From contig JANATG010000019.1 in the NCBI GenBank assembly GCA_029449235.1, forward strand, positions 744,001 through 808,000: 64,000 bases of DNA, given 5' to 3'. Of this stretch, positions 48,233 through 59,939 are shown piece after piece. Below the pieces are notes generated by a model that saw nothing but the letters and a program-made list of their open reading frames with translations, searched no databases and was not told the DNA's origin. This DNA is from Linnemannia schmuckeri. Lineage: Eukaryota > Mortierellomycota > Mortierellomycetes > Mortierellales > Mortierellaceae. The position numbers were made by a program, and so were the translations under genes. The number at the start of each line of letters is the position of its first letter. Position 1 is the stretch's first letter.

Positions 48233-48266
<34 letters not shown>
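48233..48266. repeat. Poly(T) tract, 34 nt
   Basis: Uninterrupted T run midway between CYP51 and the homogentisate dioxygenase gene. Confidence 0.95.
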
Positions 48267-48267
<1 letters not shown>

Positions 48268-48765
48268 GTGTTTGTCCCCTATGGATATAATTTAGAGCTG
48301 GAGAGTGGAAGATAGTCGCTGGACGAAAATCGTACGATGCCTCTCCGTCTCAAAACCGGATTTTTTTTACATTTCGCAGGATTCGCGAGAATAGGCAGAG
48401 GGAGGGAGAGGGACTAACTTGGCTGGCAACCTATCACCAACATATCCTGTCTAGGTAGAGATGCACGGTAATCATATCGTCTCGGACGTGGCTTCCGACT
48501 GACACTCTCTTTATTAAGCCCCTTCACTGACGCCTTCTTCGACAACGGCTTGTAGGACAGAGGGAAAACATACATGCAGATGCAATTGACACTTCTGGGT
48601 AAAATAGGTACAGAAAAGGTTCGATGAATTAAGCGATAGCGCTGTTTTATTTTTGCGAGGTGGGGGATATGAACAAGGTGAATGGATGCGAATGAGGGGT
48701 GAACTATAGCAGTGATATATCAGAGAATCAAGTCCACAAATGAGGTCAACGATGACAAGGCGAAT

Positions 48766-50899
48766 TTACTGGCTAGCGGGCTTCCAGTTGGGGTCAAAGT
48801 TAGACTTGAGTCCCTGCCATGCCTTGAAGTAGTCGTGCTGGACCTTGCCAGACTCGGCAATAGCCCAGTGGGTGGGCTGAAGCTGCATCGACGACTCAAA
48901 CATGAACGCCTGAGTGCCCTTGGCAATGTACATGGGCTTGAGCTCCTCAACGGAAGCCTTGTCAAAGGTGGGGGCATCGGGACCGTGAGGGGTCATCATC
49001 GAGTGAAGAGAGGCGCCACCGGGAACGAATCCTCCCTGCTTGGCCTCGTATGTACCGTGGATCAAGCCCATAAACTCAGACATGCAGTTACGGTGGAAGT
49101 AAGGAGGACGGAACTAAAATGGGAGTGAGGATTTTACAAAGTAATGTGTGAGTGGAAATAGCATAGCAATAGAATAAAGGGGTGGAGAGCGTGATCGTGG
49201 GAAACTTCCAACATAAGGGAGAACAGCACAGAGAATAACACAACAAATGAAGAGCACTTACAGTGTTTTCTTGCACAGACCAGCGAGGAGGGAAGATGAC
49301 AAAGTCAGCAATGGCGGTACCGGGCTTCTCGGACTTGCAGGTAAGGACCGTAAAGATCGAGGGGTCCTATTATGTCAAGTAAAAAAAGATATAAAAGGTG
49401 AGCCACTTGACATAAAAAAAACACCGACTGATCCATCCTTTCGGACAAAATGCAAATGACAAAAGAGCTGACTTACGATGTGGTCGTAGGAGACAGAGTT
49501 GATGGTGTTAAAGTGAGCGAGGTTGTACTTGAAGGGAGCATAGTTTCCGTGCCATGCAACAACATCGAAGGGAGTGTGATCCTGCTTGGCAGTAAAGAGA
49601 CGGCCACCGTACTTGTTGACAATGCGGAAGGGTCTAACATCCTCGTGAACAAAGGCAGCGACGGGGGTCTGGAAGTCACGACCGTTGGCGAGACCGTTGG
49701 CACCAATGGGACCAAGGTCGGGAAGAGTCCAGGTTCCATTGAAGACCTCGCAAATGTAACCACGGCTATTTCATAAAAGCAAGGACACGGGTAAGTAACT
49801 GCGATGCTGCTATTGTTATTGTTGATATGAAATAAGATTCATGAGGTTGAATTGTTCATATCCTATATAAAAGTACCTTGGGCCGTCGGGGAGGGCGACA
49901 GAGTAACGGATACCGCGCTGGATAACGCAGATCTCGTTGGGGTGGACCAAGATCTTTCCAAACTCGGTGGTGATGTCCAAGCGACCCTGCTGAGGAACTA
50001 TGAACAATAATAATAATAATAAAGTTGAATGCAAAAAGGAACGTGATGGGAATGTTAGGGCAATTGACCACGCATAAACAACAAAAGCACGGCGTGAGAA
50101 TATGATTCACCATAGCGTAACACGAAAAAGTGCGAAGCTCATTCATGTATAATGGTGAAAGTAGGAAAGAGTAACCCACCGATCAAGAAGTCGCCGTCAG
50201 AGTTGTAAAAGGCAGTGTCGTCCATGGACTTGTTGGCGGCGTAGACGAGGACGGCCATTCCGTGCTTGACACCGACATCACCAGCACCGGCAATGGAGTG
50301 GAGACCCTCGACAAAGTCGGTGGGCTCGGTGGGGATATCGAAGGGTGACCAACGGAGCTGATTGGGGGTGATGTCGACATTGGCCTCATCGGTGTAGTTG
50401 CCGACAAGTTGGGTCTTTCTGTGGAAGGGCTCGAAGGGAGTGTGGCAGACCGAGGGGCGGATACGGTAGATCCAGCTATAAGAGAAAGAGGGTTGAAAAA
50501 GGAGCGGTTAATGGAGTTGTACATGAGAAGGTCATTCATCTTCCCATTCATTCATTGTGACCAGTGGTTGCGTCTTTTTGTCCTAAGTGAAACACGCACC
50601 TTCTCTCGTTGTGCTTGCGGTCGACGGTGAAGGCAGTTCCGGAAAGCTGTTCAGCATAGAGACCGTAGGGGCAGAGCTGGGGGGTGTTCTGGCCTATAAC
50701 GTGTTCATTTATTCAAGAAGTTGGTAATGAAGTATGTTGGTGAGTTGCGTTCATTCCATTCCGCCTTTTGCATTCCAAAAATACAAACACACGCGTTTAA
50801 TAAGTTACCCTTGGGGAGTGCGTCGGGGAGGGCCTCAGAGGAGAAGTGGTTGCCGAAGCCGGGCTGGTACTTGTAGTCGTTCTTGAATTCCTTGGCCAT
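48766..50899 (-). CDS. HGD: Homogentisate 1,2-dioxygenase
   Basis: Seven exons: 50899..50809, 50693..50600, 50475..50180, 49997..49877, 49765..49477, 49366..49262, 49113..48766; 447 residues with consistent phases. It opens the homogentisate ring to maleylacetoacetate in Phe/Tyr catabolism. Family sequence spans the protein: YQPGFGNHFSSEALP, GLYAEQLSGTAFTVDRKHNE, SWIYRIRPSVCH, FVEGLHSIAGAGD, GRLDITTEFGKILVHPNEIC, LPDLGPIGANGLANGRDFQT, FDVVAWHGNYAPFKYNL and the iron site PPYFHRNCMSEFMGLIHG (His and Glu ligands), then GGFVPGGASLHSMMTPHGPD. The fifth exon joins as GPSRGYICE, matching other fungal sequences in style. No other tyrosine-catabolism gene (fumarylacetoacetase, maleylacetoacetate isomerase) is adjacent, unlike the Aspergillus cluster. 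Confidence 0.97.
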
Positions 50900-53800
50900 T
50901 TTGTGTGGATGTAAGTGGGATGTGTATTTGAGAAGGGAGAAAGGAGAGCGAAGAGTGAAGAGTGAAGAGTGAAGAGTTGAGAAGGAAGAGTGAGAAGAGA
51001 AATAAAGAAGGAGGAGGAGTGCGTGAGAAATACGACCCTATTTGATCCCCCCACAAAATGAATGTCCATGGTGATGGAAATCTAAATGACCACCCACGCC
51101 CGCGCAGTATGTTGCAAAAGCGAGAGAGCAAAGGGATCGGTGGACTGTGGACTGCTGATTCCAGCCAATCAGAACAAAGGCGTCCAGTAAACTAAGCTCC
51201 GTAAGTTGTCGATTTTTTTTTATTTTCTGTTCGTTGGGTCTGGTCCTGGTCGCACACATACGCATTTGCATTTAACATTACACGCCCACAGACACATCGA
51301 TCCTCGAATAAGCCCTGTGAGTAGAAGGATCAATCCCAACCCTGTGAGCGATCCATCCTTAGCCGAACAGTACTTTATACACAAACACGGACACGCTGCT
51401 TCCAGACAGAAAGTCAGGAACCACTCCCTTCTTGCGTCTTTGGTCTGCCCCAGGCACAACGGCGCAATTTCACTTGTGGTCTCAACTTTTATATATTTGC
51501 ACATACTCGCTTCACACAAAGACATAAACAACAAAGAAGAGTCATCTTCGGCTGTTCCTTAGAAAGGGGTTTACCCACCTCAATTCATTGCTTTTGACTA
51601 TAGCATCGCTCGCGCCAATTCTCGGTGATGTTCTCGTTCGTAGAACGATAGTCTAGACATCACCTATTACGATCATACAATGCCGTGGGGTGCAGGGACG
51701 GACAAGACAAGTCGAAAACGTTGGGGCGAAGCGCATGTGGCTCCAATTGACTCGTCGCTCACTCGTGCACTTCCAGTATCACATCAAGGCCTCAGTGAAC
51801 GCGGCAAAGTAGGTGATGCGCCACCAAATGCTTAATTTGTGCTGATGGTTCCTGATTCACTAATCAATTAAGGGTATACGACTTCATCCCTCCTCACAAG
51901 CATTGCATGGCCTAAGGTCTCCATTCGCCATCTATGTACTCCAAATCAACTCCTTGACGCCGTTTTGAGACTTCTTATATACTGCACATGTAACACATCA
52001 TCCAAACATCGATTCCATTTATGCTGCAGGGGCCGCCTCTCTCTCTCTCTCCTCGTTTTGCAGGACAAAGAAAACCTTCATCTGATGCATTTAGCTACCC
52101 CTTGTTTTGTTCGACACCAACAGGTTCAACCCTACCTTGCTGACCCCTTGTTCAATACAACCCCCTCTCACTTAGTGGAGTGCTCCCGCAGGAGGTGAAC
52201 CCTCTCTCCCTCTTTCCCTCTCTCTCACACACTGCCCAATTCTCTTTTCCTAATGCTTCCCTTCCTGTGGTCTCTTCGTTCCTCCCTCTTCGTTCTCTTC
52301 TGAAGACGTTTCGTTTGTTTCCAAGGCTCTGCGGCAACTCAGACACGATGGCATGTTTGCTTGACTTGGTTCGAACGAAGAGGAACACAAGGTACAGAGA
52401 GGCAAGTGTGAAAGAGTGACACAGACCATTCGAGAAAGAGATAACAACATCAACAAAAGCAGAACCCCACCCCAGAACACTTCCCTCCATTCACTAACAA
52501 GCAAGATGGCCAGATTGGGCTCGTGGGTAAAGAAAACGCTGTTAGGATTTGAATTATGCATTTTCCCCTTTCTTTCGCTCTGACACCAGAGTAAAAGAGT
52601 GCGAACGAGGAGCGACGTGCTATTCAAGTGCATAGTTTGAGGAGGCAGGGCATCAGACCGGGTGTTTTTGCAAAGCTTTTTTGAGTAACAACAACATAAG
52701 ACAAAAAAGCAAACCTTAGGTGATTTTTTTTTGGATCTGGTGGAGCCAAAAAGGCAAACACAAAAGACATCAAAAAGCAGAAAAGGACAGTGAGCACATA
52801 TTCGATTACATGCATTGCGGAGAGACATGGAAGAGGGACAATGATACTTTGCCTTTGCCTTTGCTTTTGCCTTTGCCTTTTGGGCCTTTCTTTCTGTTTC
52901 TTTTATTCTTATTGAACTCAACGGTCGACGAACAAACAAACAGAGACACACACAAAGAGAGAAGGGGCGGTGATGGTCGATTGGATGCATTTGTTATTTT
53001 TTTTTTTATGCAAGAGCAGAAGCTCTTTCCCGCCCATGCAACGAGTTGTCGTTAGAAAAAAAGAGTACGAGAAAAAGGGGCAAATGCTTTTGTCTTTGGT
53101 TGACAACAGACACCTAATGCACACGCCCATTGGGCGTCTTGTTATTGTTGGTGTTGTTGTTGCATGTATGATTACCCCCTTGTTTCGTTTTTTCTTCTCG
53201 TCCGCATTGGATGCTCGGGTCCCTCCCTCATCCCCTTTTCTTGCAGTACCTATCGAACCCTTTGCTTTTCATCCCCCTTCAGCGACTTCATAATCAATCC
53301 TGCACTCCTCCTCCTTCTCCTCCTCTTGCTTCTCCTCCTCTTATTATTCTTTTTTACCTCTTTTCTCTTCTTTCTTTCTCTTGTTTTCTCTTTTCTCGTC
53401 TTTTCCATATTCCTGCTTCTCTCTTCAATCCCTCGTTTTGTTCTTTCTCACCTTCCTCCTTCACTTTTCACCTTCTTGACCTACTTTATTCCTTACATTT
53501 CTCCATACCCTGGTCCACAACCTTCACCTCTTTTCGACAAACGTCAAACACTACGACAAGTTTATATCAACAACAATCGAGCAAGACATTCTACAGACAC
53601 ACAGCAACGTCGATACACCCTAATTTGTATGTATCTCACCAAGCAAAAGCAATCCTCTTTGCCAGGTCTGAACATGGACTACATTGTGTAGAGCATTACT
53701 TTGGGCTTTGTTTCATGCTTCCTGATACTTTCGGGTATTAGCCATTCAGATTTAAGTTATCGGCATCAAATACTTCTTTGGTTCAACGGTGTATGCCTTC

Positions 53801-55261
53801 TTCGCCATTTGATCATTCTTTGTTTCGCTATCCTAGCTCGCTCCTTGTTTTTTGTCTTTTCTCTTTATTGACATTCTCATTTCTCTACTGCGCTCATTCC
53901 TGGTTTTGAGCAATACCGGCGAAAGGGGCGGAGTAAGATGAGAGTGAGAGAGAGAGCAGGGAGTAAATGAGGAGAAAGAAGGAAGGGGGATGAATGTTGT
54001 CTATCATGGCCAGACCTGATGCGAGCGCTCTCAATTCCTTTAATTTTTTCTTCACAGCGTCCATTCTCCTACTTAGTTATGTCCTTCTTTGCACAAAGAG
54101 ACGTCGAGTAATAGCAGTAGCAGTGCATTGTTTGGCCCTTTCTTTTTCTATTGTGTTTTCATCTTTTTACTCCCTTGCGTCCCTTTCCCTTGCCTCCCTT
54201 GCTCTGAATTACTGTCTATCCACCCGACAAAATACACAAAAAACTGTTCTCTTGTTTGGAAACAAATGAACAACTTTCCCGCGCCCTTTTTATTGTGTGT
54301 CCTTCTCTCCATTGGCCATTCGTTCGTTGTCATCCTTATTTTTTTGTGTGCAACTCTTCCACTCTTCACCCTCCCCTTACTTTTTCCTGAGTGCGCGATT
54401 GTTCGGCTTGAATTTTTTTCGAACCCGCCCTTTTTTTGTTATCCTGACTATGCGGTTGTACCCAGCTTGGCCGACTGTTATTGGTCTTGTTTACTGCGTC
54501 TTTGTTTGTGGTTGTACTGCACGTTTGTGTGCATATGCGATACGACAAGAGAGGAGGAAGAGGAAGGAGAAAGGGACACCAGCCGTCCGTTGAACTGGCT
54601 CCCTCCGCTTTTTTTTGATGGAAATCATTTATCTTTGTCCTTTCTCTTAACACATTGCCCTCATACTTCTTTTTCTCCTCTATCTAGATATATATTTGCC
54701 ACTCCCAGCAGCCAGCATTATCCTTTTTATTTCGCCGCTTGCTCTGCCTTGCACGCACACAGCACGGATAATCAACAACAGACAGCTACGCGTCGTTCAA
54801 GAAAAAATAACAGCAAGGACCTTGTGCAAGCACAACCACTCGGCCTAAAAGGTTCCATCGCGAAACAAAAAGGCAAAACATCGTCGGTCCTTTTCCTTGC
54901 CTTTCCCTTTTTTTTCCATTTCCCTTCCTCCTTTTCTCTCTCTCTCTATCCTTTTTTTCTTGCTTGCTTCTCTCTTCTTCAGTTCTCTATCCCTCTCTCT
55001 CCTTCACTCTCTCTCCTCGTCTTCGCTTTTTTTTACCTCCTCGTATTGACAAAAGCGCGCGTTGTGCAGGTTCAAACCACGTCAACCACACACATCATAC
55101 ACACACACACATTTACAGCAGCCACCTATCTCTCTACAACACATAAACCCTTACTACCCTTACTTTTATAATCCTTCCTCCCCTTCTCCCCTCCTACCCC
55201 TCTCCAACCCCTTTCACACAACTCGGGACCTACACACCCACACGCATACACAATTACCATA
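50900..55261. other. Long intergenic region with pyrimidine-rich leader
   Basis: From 50900 to about 51200 lies the HGD upstream region. From about 53270 to 55260 the plus strand is mostly C and T, in keeping with the leader or promoter of the 55262 gene. Open frames here (for example 54089-55171, 360 codons, and 52250-52990 on the minus strand) are translated simple sequence rich in Phe, Leu, Ser and Cys. A TTTGCC repeat lies at 52848-52881. No gene is recognised. Confidence 0.5.
52848..52881. repeat. (TTTGCC)n microsatellite
   Basis: About five imperfect CTTTGC units, one of them interrupted by an extra T. Confidence 0.9.
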
Positions 55262-57349
55262 ATGGATACACTGACCGTAGCAACAGGGAGCAACACCCCA
55301 CTCACAACACGGAAGCCGGTCTTCCGCCCCCTCCTCCAACCCCGAGCCGCCGCCGCCATTGACTTTAACGACGACAGCGACGATTCCGATAATGATTTCC
55401 TTTCGGCCGATTACAAGGCTCAACGCAAGACTACCATGGACCTGGTGGATTTCTTCAAGAATGCGCCCCCTCCACCTCCAGCACCGAGTCTGCCGCCTGT
55501 TACTGTGGACGATAAGAAGAAACGGTCGTTGTTGCAGAGGTTGAGGAATCGCAAGTCTGGATCGATGCTGAATGGTAGCGGGAGTAGTCATCGGACTAGT
55601 TTGTTGGGGTTGCCAGGGTCCGGAGGTGCTGTGGGGAGTACGGTGAGTGCGGCCAGTGGTGCGACGTCGGCGACGTTGCCGAATGGGAAGAAGTATGTGA
55701 TGATTGCTGTGGATTATAAGGATACTCCTGGTGGTACCGCTTCTACCTCGACTGCAACGACGACGACGCCCAATATGACACAGATCTCGCCTGTGACAGG
55801 AATCACGAACGCTTTGGCCGCTTCTAGTCCTAAAAGAAACTCGCCCACGAGCAGCAAGCGACAGAGCAGGGCGTACCCGAGCGGCAGTGACGATGGAACA
55901 CCGGTGACAGGATCAACGCTCCTTGGTAGCATGCACACTACCTTTGACAGTAATCATCTTCACTCCACTACGCCTTTGAGTACCGGAGGAACAGGGGACG
56001 CGCGGCGGTCGATTATCATCCAGGCCGGTGGAGGCGAAGGGTCGTCCTTTATTCTGGAGAACTCGCCCTTCTTGCTCGACAACTTTGCGTTGGACACCGA
56101 CTTTATTATGCCCTCGTCTCTCGGTCCTCAAGAGTCCAAGATTACAGGCGTCACGACGACGGCGACATCGACGATGATGGATGCAGGACAGCACCGTAGG
56201 ACACAATCGCAACGGTCTGGGTTCAATCAGACGACGGATGGCGGAATCTCACGACGGGGAACCAATAAGGTGACCTTCAATATCGCAGGACAACAACAGG
56301 GTGCTGGAGATGAAGATCCCGTCTCGAAAGCGCTTGCACAGCGGATCGCTGACCACAAGGCCCAACTTCTCAAGAACCAAGGCTTCCTTGGCGACGATGG
56401 GACCGACTCTGCCAACGAGTCTGGACAAGAGTCTGCCACGAAACCACCGGAAGTGATGTTACCGAAGCCCATCTCTAGAAAAAAGGTCCGACATGTCCAG
56501 ATCCAGACACAGCACTGTATCATGCGGCCCACATACACCCAGACCGAGCCTATGGAGTCTCTTGTTCGAGATTCGGAGGTCAAGGAGTTTAGTTCACAGA
56601 CGAGTGAGGGCACTTGTGAGATGGGTACGTCAACAGAGTTGGATGCGGTCGAGACGGCGTCGGTGGCGACTACTATTGCGACCGCCACCACGATGGTGGC
56701 GGTTCCTGTGCATATCATGACTGCAGCAAGGGCCACGTCCAAGGTCGCAAGTCTTGTCGCCTCCCTCTCCCAGCCCACCACTCCTACCGGCGGCATCACA
56801 CCTTCCCTCCTCCCCAAGGGCACAGCCACTACTGCCATGTCCACCACCTCGACCGACACCCTCGTCACCTCACCCTCCACCCCCTTAACTCCACAAGAGC
56901 ACGAAGAACTCCTTCTCCTCCGCCATAAGAACGCCTCTCTCCAAGCGCAAGTAATCACCCTCCAACGCGACCTAGCCTCCGAGATGCGAGCCCGAACCCG
57001 CACCGCCGTCGCGATGCAAGACACCCGGGACAAGTTCGAGATGCTCTCTGCGATTGCCTACAAGAAGATCAAGGAGATGATTTTCCAGCGCCATGTGCTC
57101 GAGATGGAAGTACGTGAGCTGAGGGCACAGGTGGATATGCATGCTGCCGAGGATGCAGCCGTCTCTGCGGCAGGAACTGTGGAGGTTTCTCCAGGTTATA
57201 GGCATCACCAGCATCAGCATCATCACCATCATCATAGTCAGCAACATCAGAATCATAGTCAGCAGCACCAGCAACATCATAGTCAGCAACATCACCAGCA
57301 ACACCAGCAACACCAGCACCAGCAGTACGTCTCTGTCGGACACTATTAA
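55262..57349 (+). CDS. Unknown 695-residue protein, coiled coil with His/Gln-rich tail
   Basis: A single uninterrupted exon. I do not recognise the family. An acidic patch lies at ~34-46 (DFNDDSDDSDNDF), followed by DLVDFFKNAPPPPP and a basic helix (KKKRSLLQRLRNRKSGS, ~85-100). A possible short folded strand GKKYVMIAVDYKDTP sits at ~140-155. Most of the middle is Ser/Thr/Gly-rich. A predicted coiled coil at ~543-625 (QEHEELLLLRHKNASLQ through FQRHVLEMEVRELRAQVD) is probably a dimerisation segment. The last ~45 residues are almost only His, Gln and Ser. The start follows a long CT-rich leader and the sequence ATTACCATAATGG. It is unusual here in lacking introns, and it is followed 47 nt downstream by a run of 39 A. 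An adaptor or scaffold role is conceivable but not shown. Confidence 0.82.
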   Translation: MDTLTVATGSNTPLTTRKPVFRPLLQPRAAAAIDFNDDSDDSDNDFLSADYKAQRKTTMDLVDFFKNAPPPPPAPSLPPVTVDDKKKRSLLQRLRNRKSGSMLNGSGSSHRTSLLGLPGSGGAVGSTVSAASGATSATLPNGKKYVMIAVDYKDTPGGTASTSTATTTTPNMTQISPVTGITNALAASSPKRNSPTSSKRQSRAYPSGSDDGTPVTGSTLLGSMHTTFDSNHLHSTTPLSTGGTGDARRSIIIQAGGGEGSSFILENSPFLLDNFALDTDFIMPSSLGPQESKITGVTTTATSTMMDAGQHRRTQSQRSGFNQTTDGGISRRGTNKVTFNIAGQQQGAGDEDPVSKALAQRIADHKAQLLKNQGFLGDDGTDSANESGQESATKPPEVMLPKPISRKKVRHVQIQTQHCIMRPTYTQTEPMESLVRDSEVKEFSSQTSEGTCEMGTSTELDAVETASVATTIATATTMVAVPVHIMTAARATSKVASLVASLSQPTTPTGGITPSLLPKGTATTAMSTTSTDTLVTSPSTPLTPQEHEELLLLRHKNASLQAQVITLQRDLASEMRARTRTAVAMQDTRDKFEMLSAIAYKKIKEMIFQRHVLEMEVRELRAQVDMHAAEDAAVSAAGTVEVSPGYRHHQHQHHHHHHSQQHQNHSQQHQQHHSQQHHQQHQQHQHQQYVSVGHY

Positions 57350-57396
57350 ATTAGAACTTGGGCTTACACAATATAGCACAATGCAAACAAACGAAC

Positions 57397-57436
<40 letters not shown>

Positions 57437-57925
57437 GTAATGAACAGGGCCTTCTTTCCAATTGTTCTTGTAAACATCCATAATCCTCATGATTGCCCCT
57501 AAGTGTAATGTCACCAAAAGAGTGTAGTGGAAACTGAGAAAAAAAAGGGGGCGGCCCAAGCTCCAATGTTGCCCAAGGGGGATTGAGGTTCACTTTTTTT
57601 TGTGGCAACAAAACACAGGATAACTGAAACAATATAAAGCAATTGGGATGTTTATGCAAAAAGACGCATGTACCCTATCTGCAAGTCATCCTTGGTCCTT
57701 GTGGTATCTCACATGCACAGCTTACGCCCATTTTTTTTTTTTTTTTTTTTTTTTTGCCGATTTGTCATTATTTTCTTTCTATGCTTTTGTTTATTCCTCA
57801 AGAAAGAAAGTACCAAGAGTGAAGAGTGATAAAGTAGAGGAAATATGAGAGTAGATTATATTTGTACATGGGGTGGATGAGTGTGAATGTGAAAAAATAG
57901 AATGAGGAAGATAGCATAAGATCCT
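57350..57925. other. Convergent intergenic region with A39 and T25 tracts
   Basis: Shared 3' flank of the 55262 gene and the permease. It holds an uninterrupted A run (57397-57435) and a T run (57731-57755). No gene is seen. Confidence 0.6.
57397..57435. repeat. Poly(A) tract, 39 nt
   Basis: The longest homopolymer in the window, starting 47 nt after the stop codon of the intronless 55262 gene. Confidence 0.95.
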
Positions 57926-59706
57926 TTAAGCCTTGAGCTCCTCCTTCTCGGCGACGTAGGCAGGTGCCCTCTCCTCATCAATAGCGGGAGCATCCTCGCC
58001 GCCAAAGTTGCTCAGATCAAACCCATGCTCCATCAAGTACTTCCTGAAGTCCTCATCCTCCTCTCCAAGAGCCTTCTTGGAATAATCGGGGATCAAGAAC
58101 CATGTAAACACAGCTCCCAACAACGCCAAACACGAACCCAAGATGAAGACTCGTCCCTGACCCAACTTGACATCGCCATGTCCGAAAGTAGCGATTGCAG
58201 GCTTGAAGACGGTAGTACCGACAAAGGCACCGAGCTTGCCGATGGCGGCAGACCAACCGTAGGCGGTTCCACGGATGGCGGTGGGGTAGACCTCGGCGGA
58301 GACAAGTCCGAGCATGTCGCCAGGTCCGAATTCTCCCATGGCCATGAAGATTCCGTAGAGGACGACGAACAAGGGGAAGATCTCGAGGAGGTTCTTGTAG
58401 AAGGCACCCATAAAGATTCCAAGGATTCCCTGGACAAGGAAACCGGTTGCCATAGTCTTCTTGCGGCCCAACTTGTCTGAGGCCAAGGCTCCCGAGATCG
58501 AACCGGGGAGGTAGAAGCAGTTCAACAGCAAGGACCACTCAGCAATCTGGACAAAGGTAGCCTCAGAACCCAAGGCCTGGTCAAGAATGGTCCCGGCAAA
58601 GATACCCAGAGGATAAGAGATAAAGTTGTAAAAGAACCAAGATCCACCGGTACCGACAAGGTACTTCCAGTATCTGCGGATGATGAGCAAGTAAGGGACC
58701 CGCTTCTTGATAGCGTTCTTCTTGTAGATCTCGGAGTTGCTCATCTTGAGACGGAAGTACAGAACCGACAGAGGAGGGAGGACGCCAAAGGCAAACGAAG
58801 TTCTCCAAATGACCTCATACGAGCACCCAGCAGCTCCCAGGATCAAGGGGAACAACGCCGAAAGCACGAATCCGGAATCAATAACAAAGTTGGTGACAAA
58901 GACAAACAACATGCCTCTCCGTCCAGGCATAACCTCATCCGCAGCCTCGGATGCCGAAGCCGACGAACAAGGATACTCGCCTCCAACACCAACTCCCAAG
59001 ATACCACGATAGATGGTCAACGCCCAGAAGAGTCCTTCGACAGATCCATGGGCACCATAGGCACCGGCGCACAAGGCAGCGCCGAGGATGACGAGGACGG
59101 TGGTGATCATGAGTCCGACTTTACGACCGAGACGGTCACAGACGAAACCAAAAGAGATCTGACCAAGAATACAGCCGACAAAGAGCGAGTTTCCGATGCG
59201 GGTTGACATCTCGGAGGTGAAGGCATCGCCGTAGATCTTTGTGAAGCAGACGTTGACGAGCGAGAGGACTCCGACCTGGTATCCATCCGATAACAAGGCG
59301 AATCCTAATTGTTAGAGAAGGAGTGAGAGAGGAGGTAGGGAGGTAGGAGATTTGGGGGGGGGAGTTAGCATGGTTGTTTATGGGAATGACATGGGTTCGT
59401 GTGTGGAGAGTGTCTGAGATGTCTAAATTTGTTGTTGAGGTGTCCACCCGACTACATCCAAACCCGTTTCTTCTCACTGAGACAAAAAGAAACAAAAATG
59501 TTGGCCCAACAATTCAACTAGAGGCCTTGTTGTCCACACTCCTACCCCTGAACAAATTACAATCCAACTGAAGGAAGGAAAAGCTTACCGGAGAAGATGA
59601 CGGTGAAAATGGCAGAGACGCGGGATTTCTTTTGGAGGTCAGTGAGATGAATGGGTTCCTCGGGGAGGACGACAGCCTGTGTAGGCTGCTCAAGCTTGGT
59701 GTCCAT
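57926..59706 (-). CDS. MFS permease, GIT1-like (glycerophosphodiester / phosphate)
   Basis: Two exons: 59706..59589 and 59304..57926; 498 residues. About 12 membrane helices in two halves. Family features: FALLSDGYQVGVLSLVNVCF in helix 1, the MFS signature GFVCDRLGRKVGLM, RGILGVGVGGEYPCSSAS with EAADE and RRGMLF after it, and the second-half signature SDKLGRKKTM. These place it with fungal Git1 permeases and phosphate:H+ symporters of the same superfamily; Git1 imports glycerophosphoinositol and glycerophosphocholine. Choice between phosphate and glycerophosphodiester is not possible by eye. The C-terminal tail is acidic. The start is the first ATG (MDTKLEQPTQAV), with a TATA box about 162 nt upstream. 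Confidence 0.92.
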
Positions 59707-59867
59707 TTTGTTGTATTACAAGAGATAAGTGGACGAAGAGAGAGCAAGGGGTATAGAGGCGAGAGAGAGAGGAGTGAAGTAGAGGAGTGGAGGGAGGAGG
59801 GTGGAGGGTTGGAGTGGTAACGAAGGACAAGGGATCAAAAAAGAGGGGAGCGGGGGGCACTTGGGTG

Positions 59868-59875
59868 TATTTATA
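59868..59875 (-). promoter_or_regulatory. TATA box of the GIT1-like permease gene
   Basis: TATAAATA on the minus strand, 162 nt upstream of the permease ATG. Confidence 0.55.
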
Positions 59876-59894
59876 TGTATCAGTCGTGGAAGTG

Positions 59895-59939
59895 AGGAGG
59901 AGAAGGAGGAGAAGGAGGAGGAGGAGGAGGAGGAGGAGG
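59895..59939. repeat. (GAG/GAA)n trinucleotide repeat
   Basis: A nearly pure AGGAGG/AGAAGG run just upstream of the permease TATA box. Confidence 0.9.

Larger units (their letters stand above)
47143..48765. other. Intergenic region, CYP51 promoter and HGD 3' end
   Basis: The CYP51 upstream region includes a TATA box at 47254-47266 and purine-rich leader sequence (47150-47240). Further left-to-right there are A runs near 47867-47887 and a run of 34 T at 48233-48266. No gene is seen. Confidence 0.5.

Noticed and set aside
42746..50899. Allantoicase, CYP51 and HGD as a metabolic gene cluster
   Set aside because: The pathways (purine, sterol, tyrosine) are unrelated and the genes are separated by 1.3-1.6 kb with separate promoters.
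52250..52990. 246-codon minus-strand open frame
   Set aside because: Includes translated hexamer repeat (Lys-Ala)n and Cys-rich simple sequence; no family.
54089..55171. 360-codon plus-strand open frame
   Set aside because: Translated pyrimidine-rich leader; Phe/Leu/Ser/Cys-rich with no domain, open because purine-containing stops are rare there.
56227..57033. 268-codon minus-strand open frame opposite the 55262 gene
   Set aside because: The plus-strand frame is longer, has coiled-coil structure and a proper leader; the minus frame has irregular composition.
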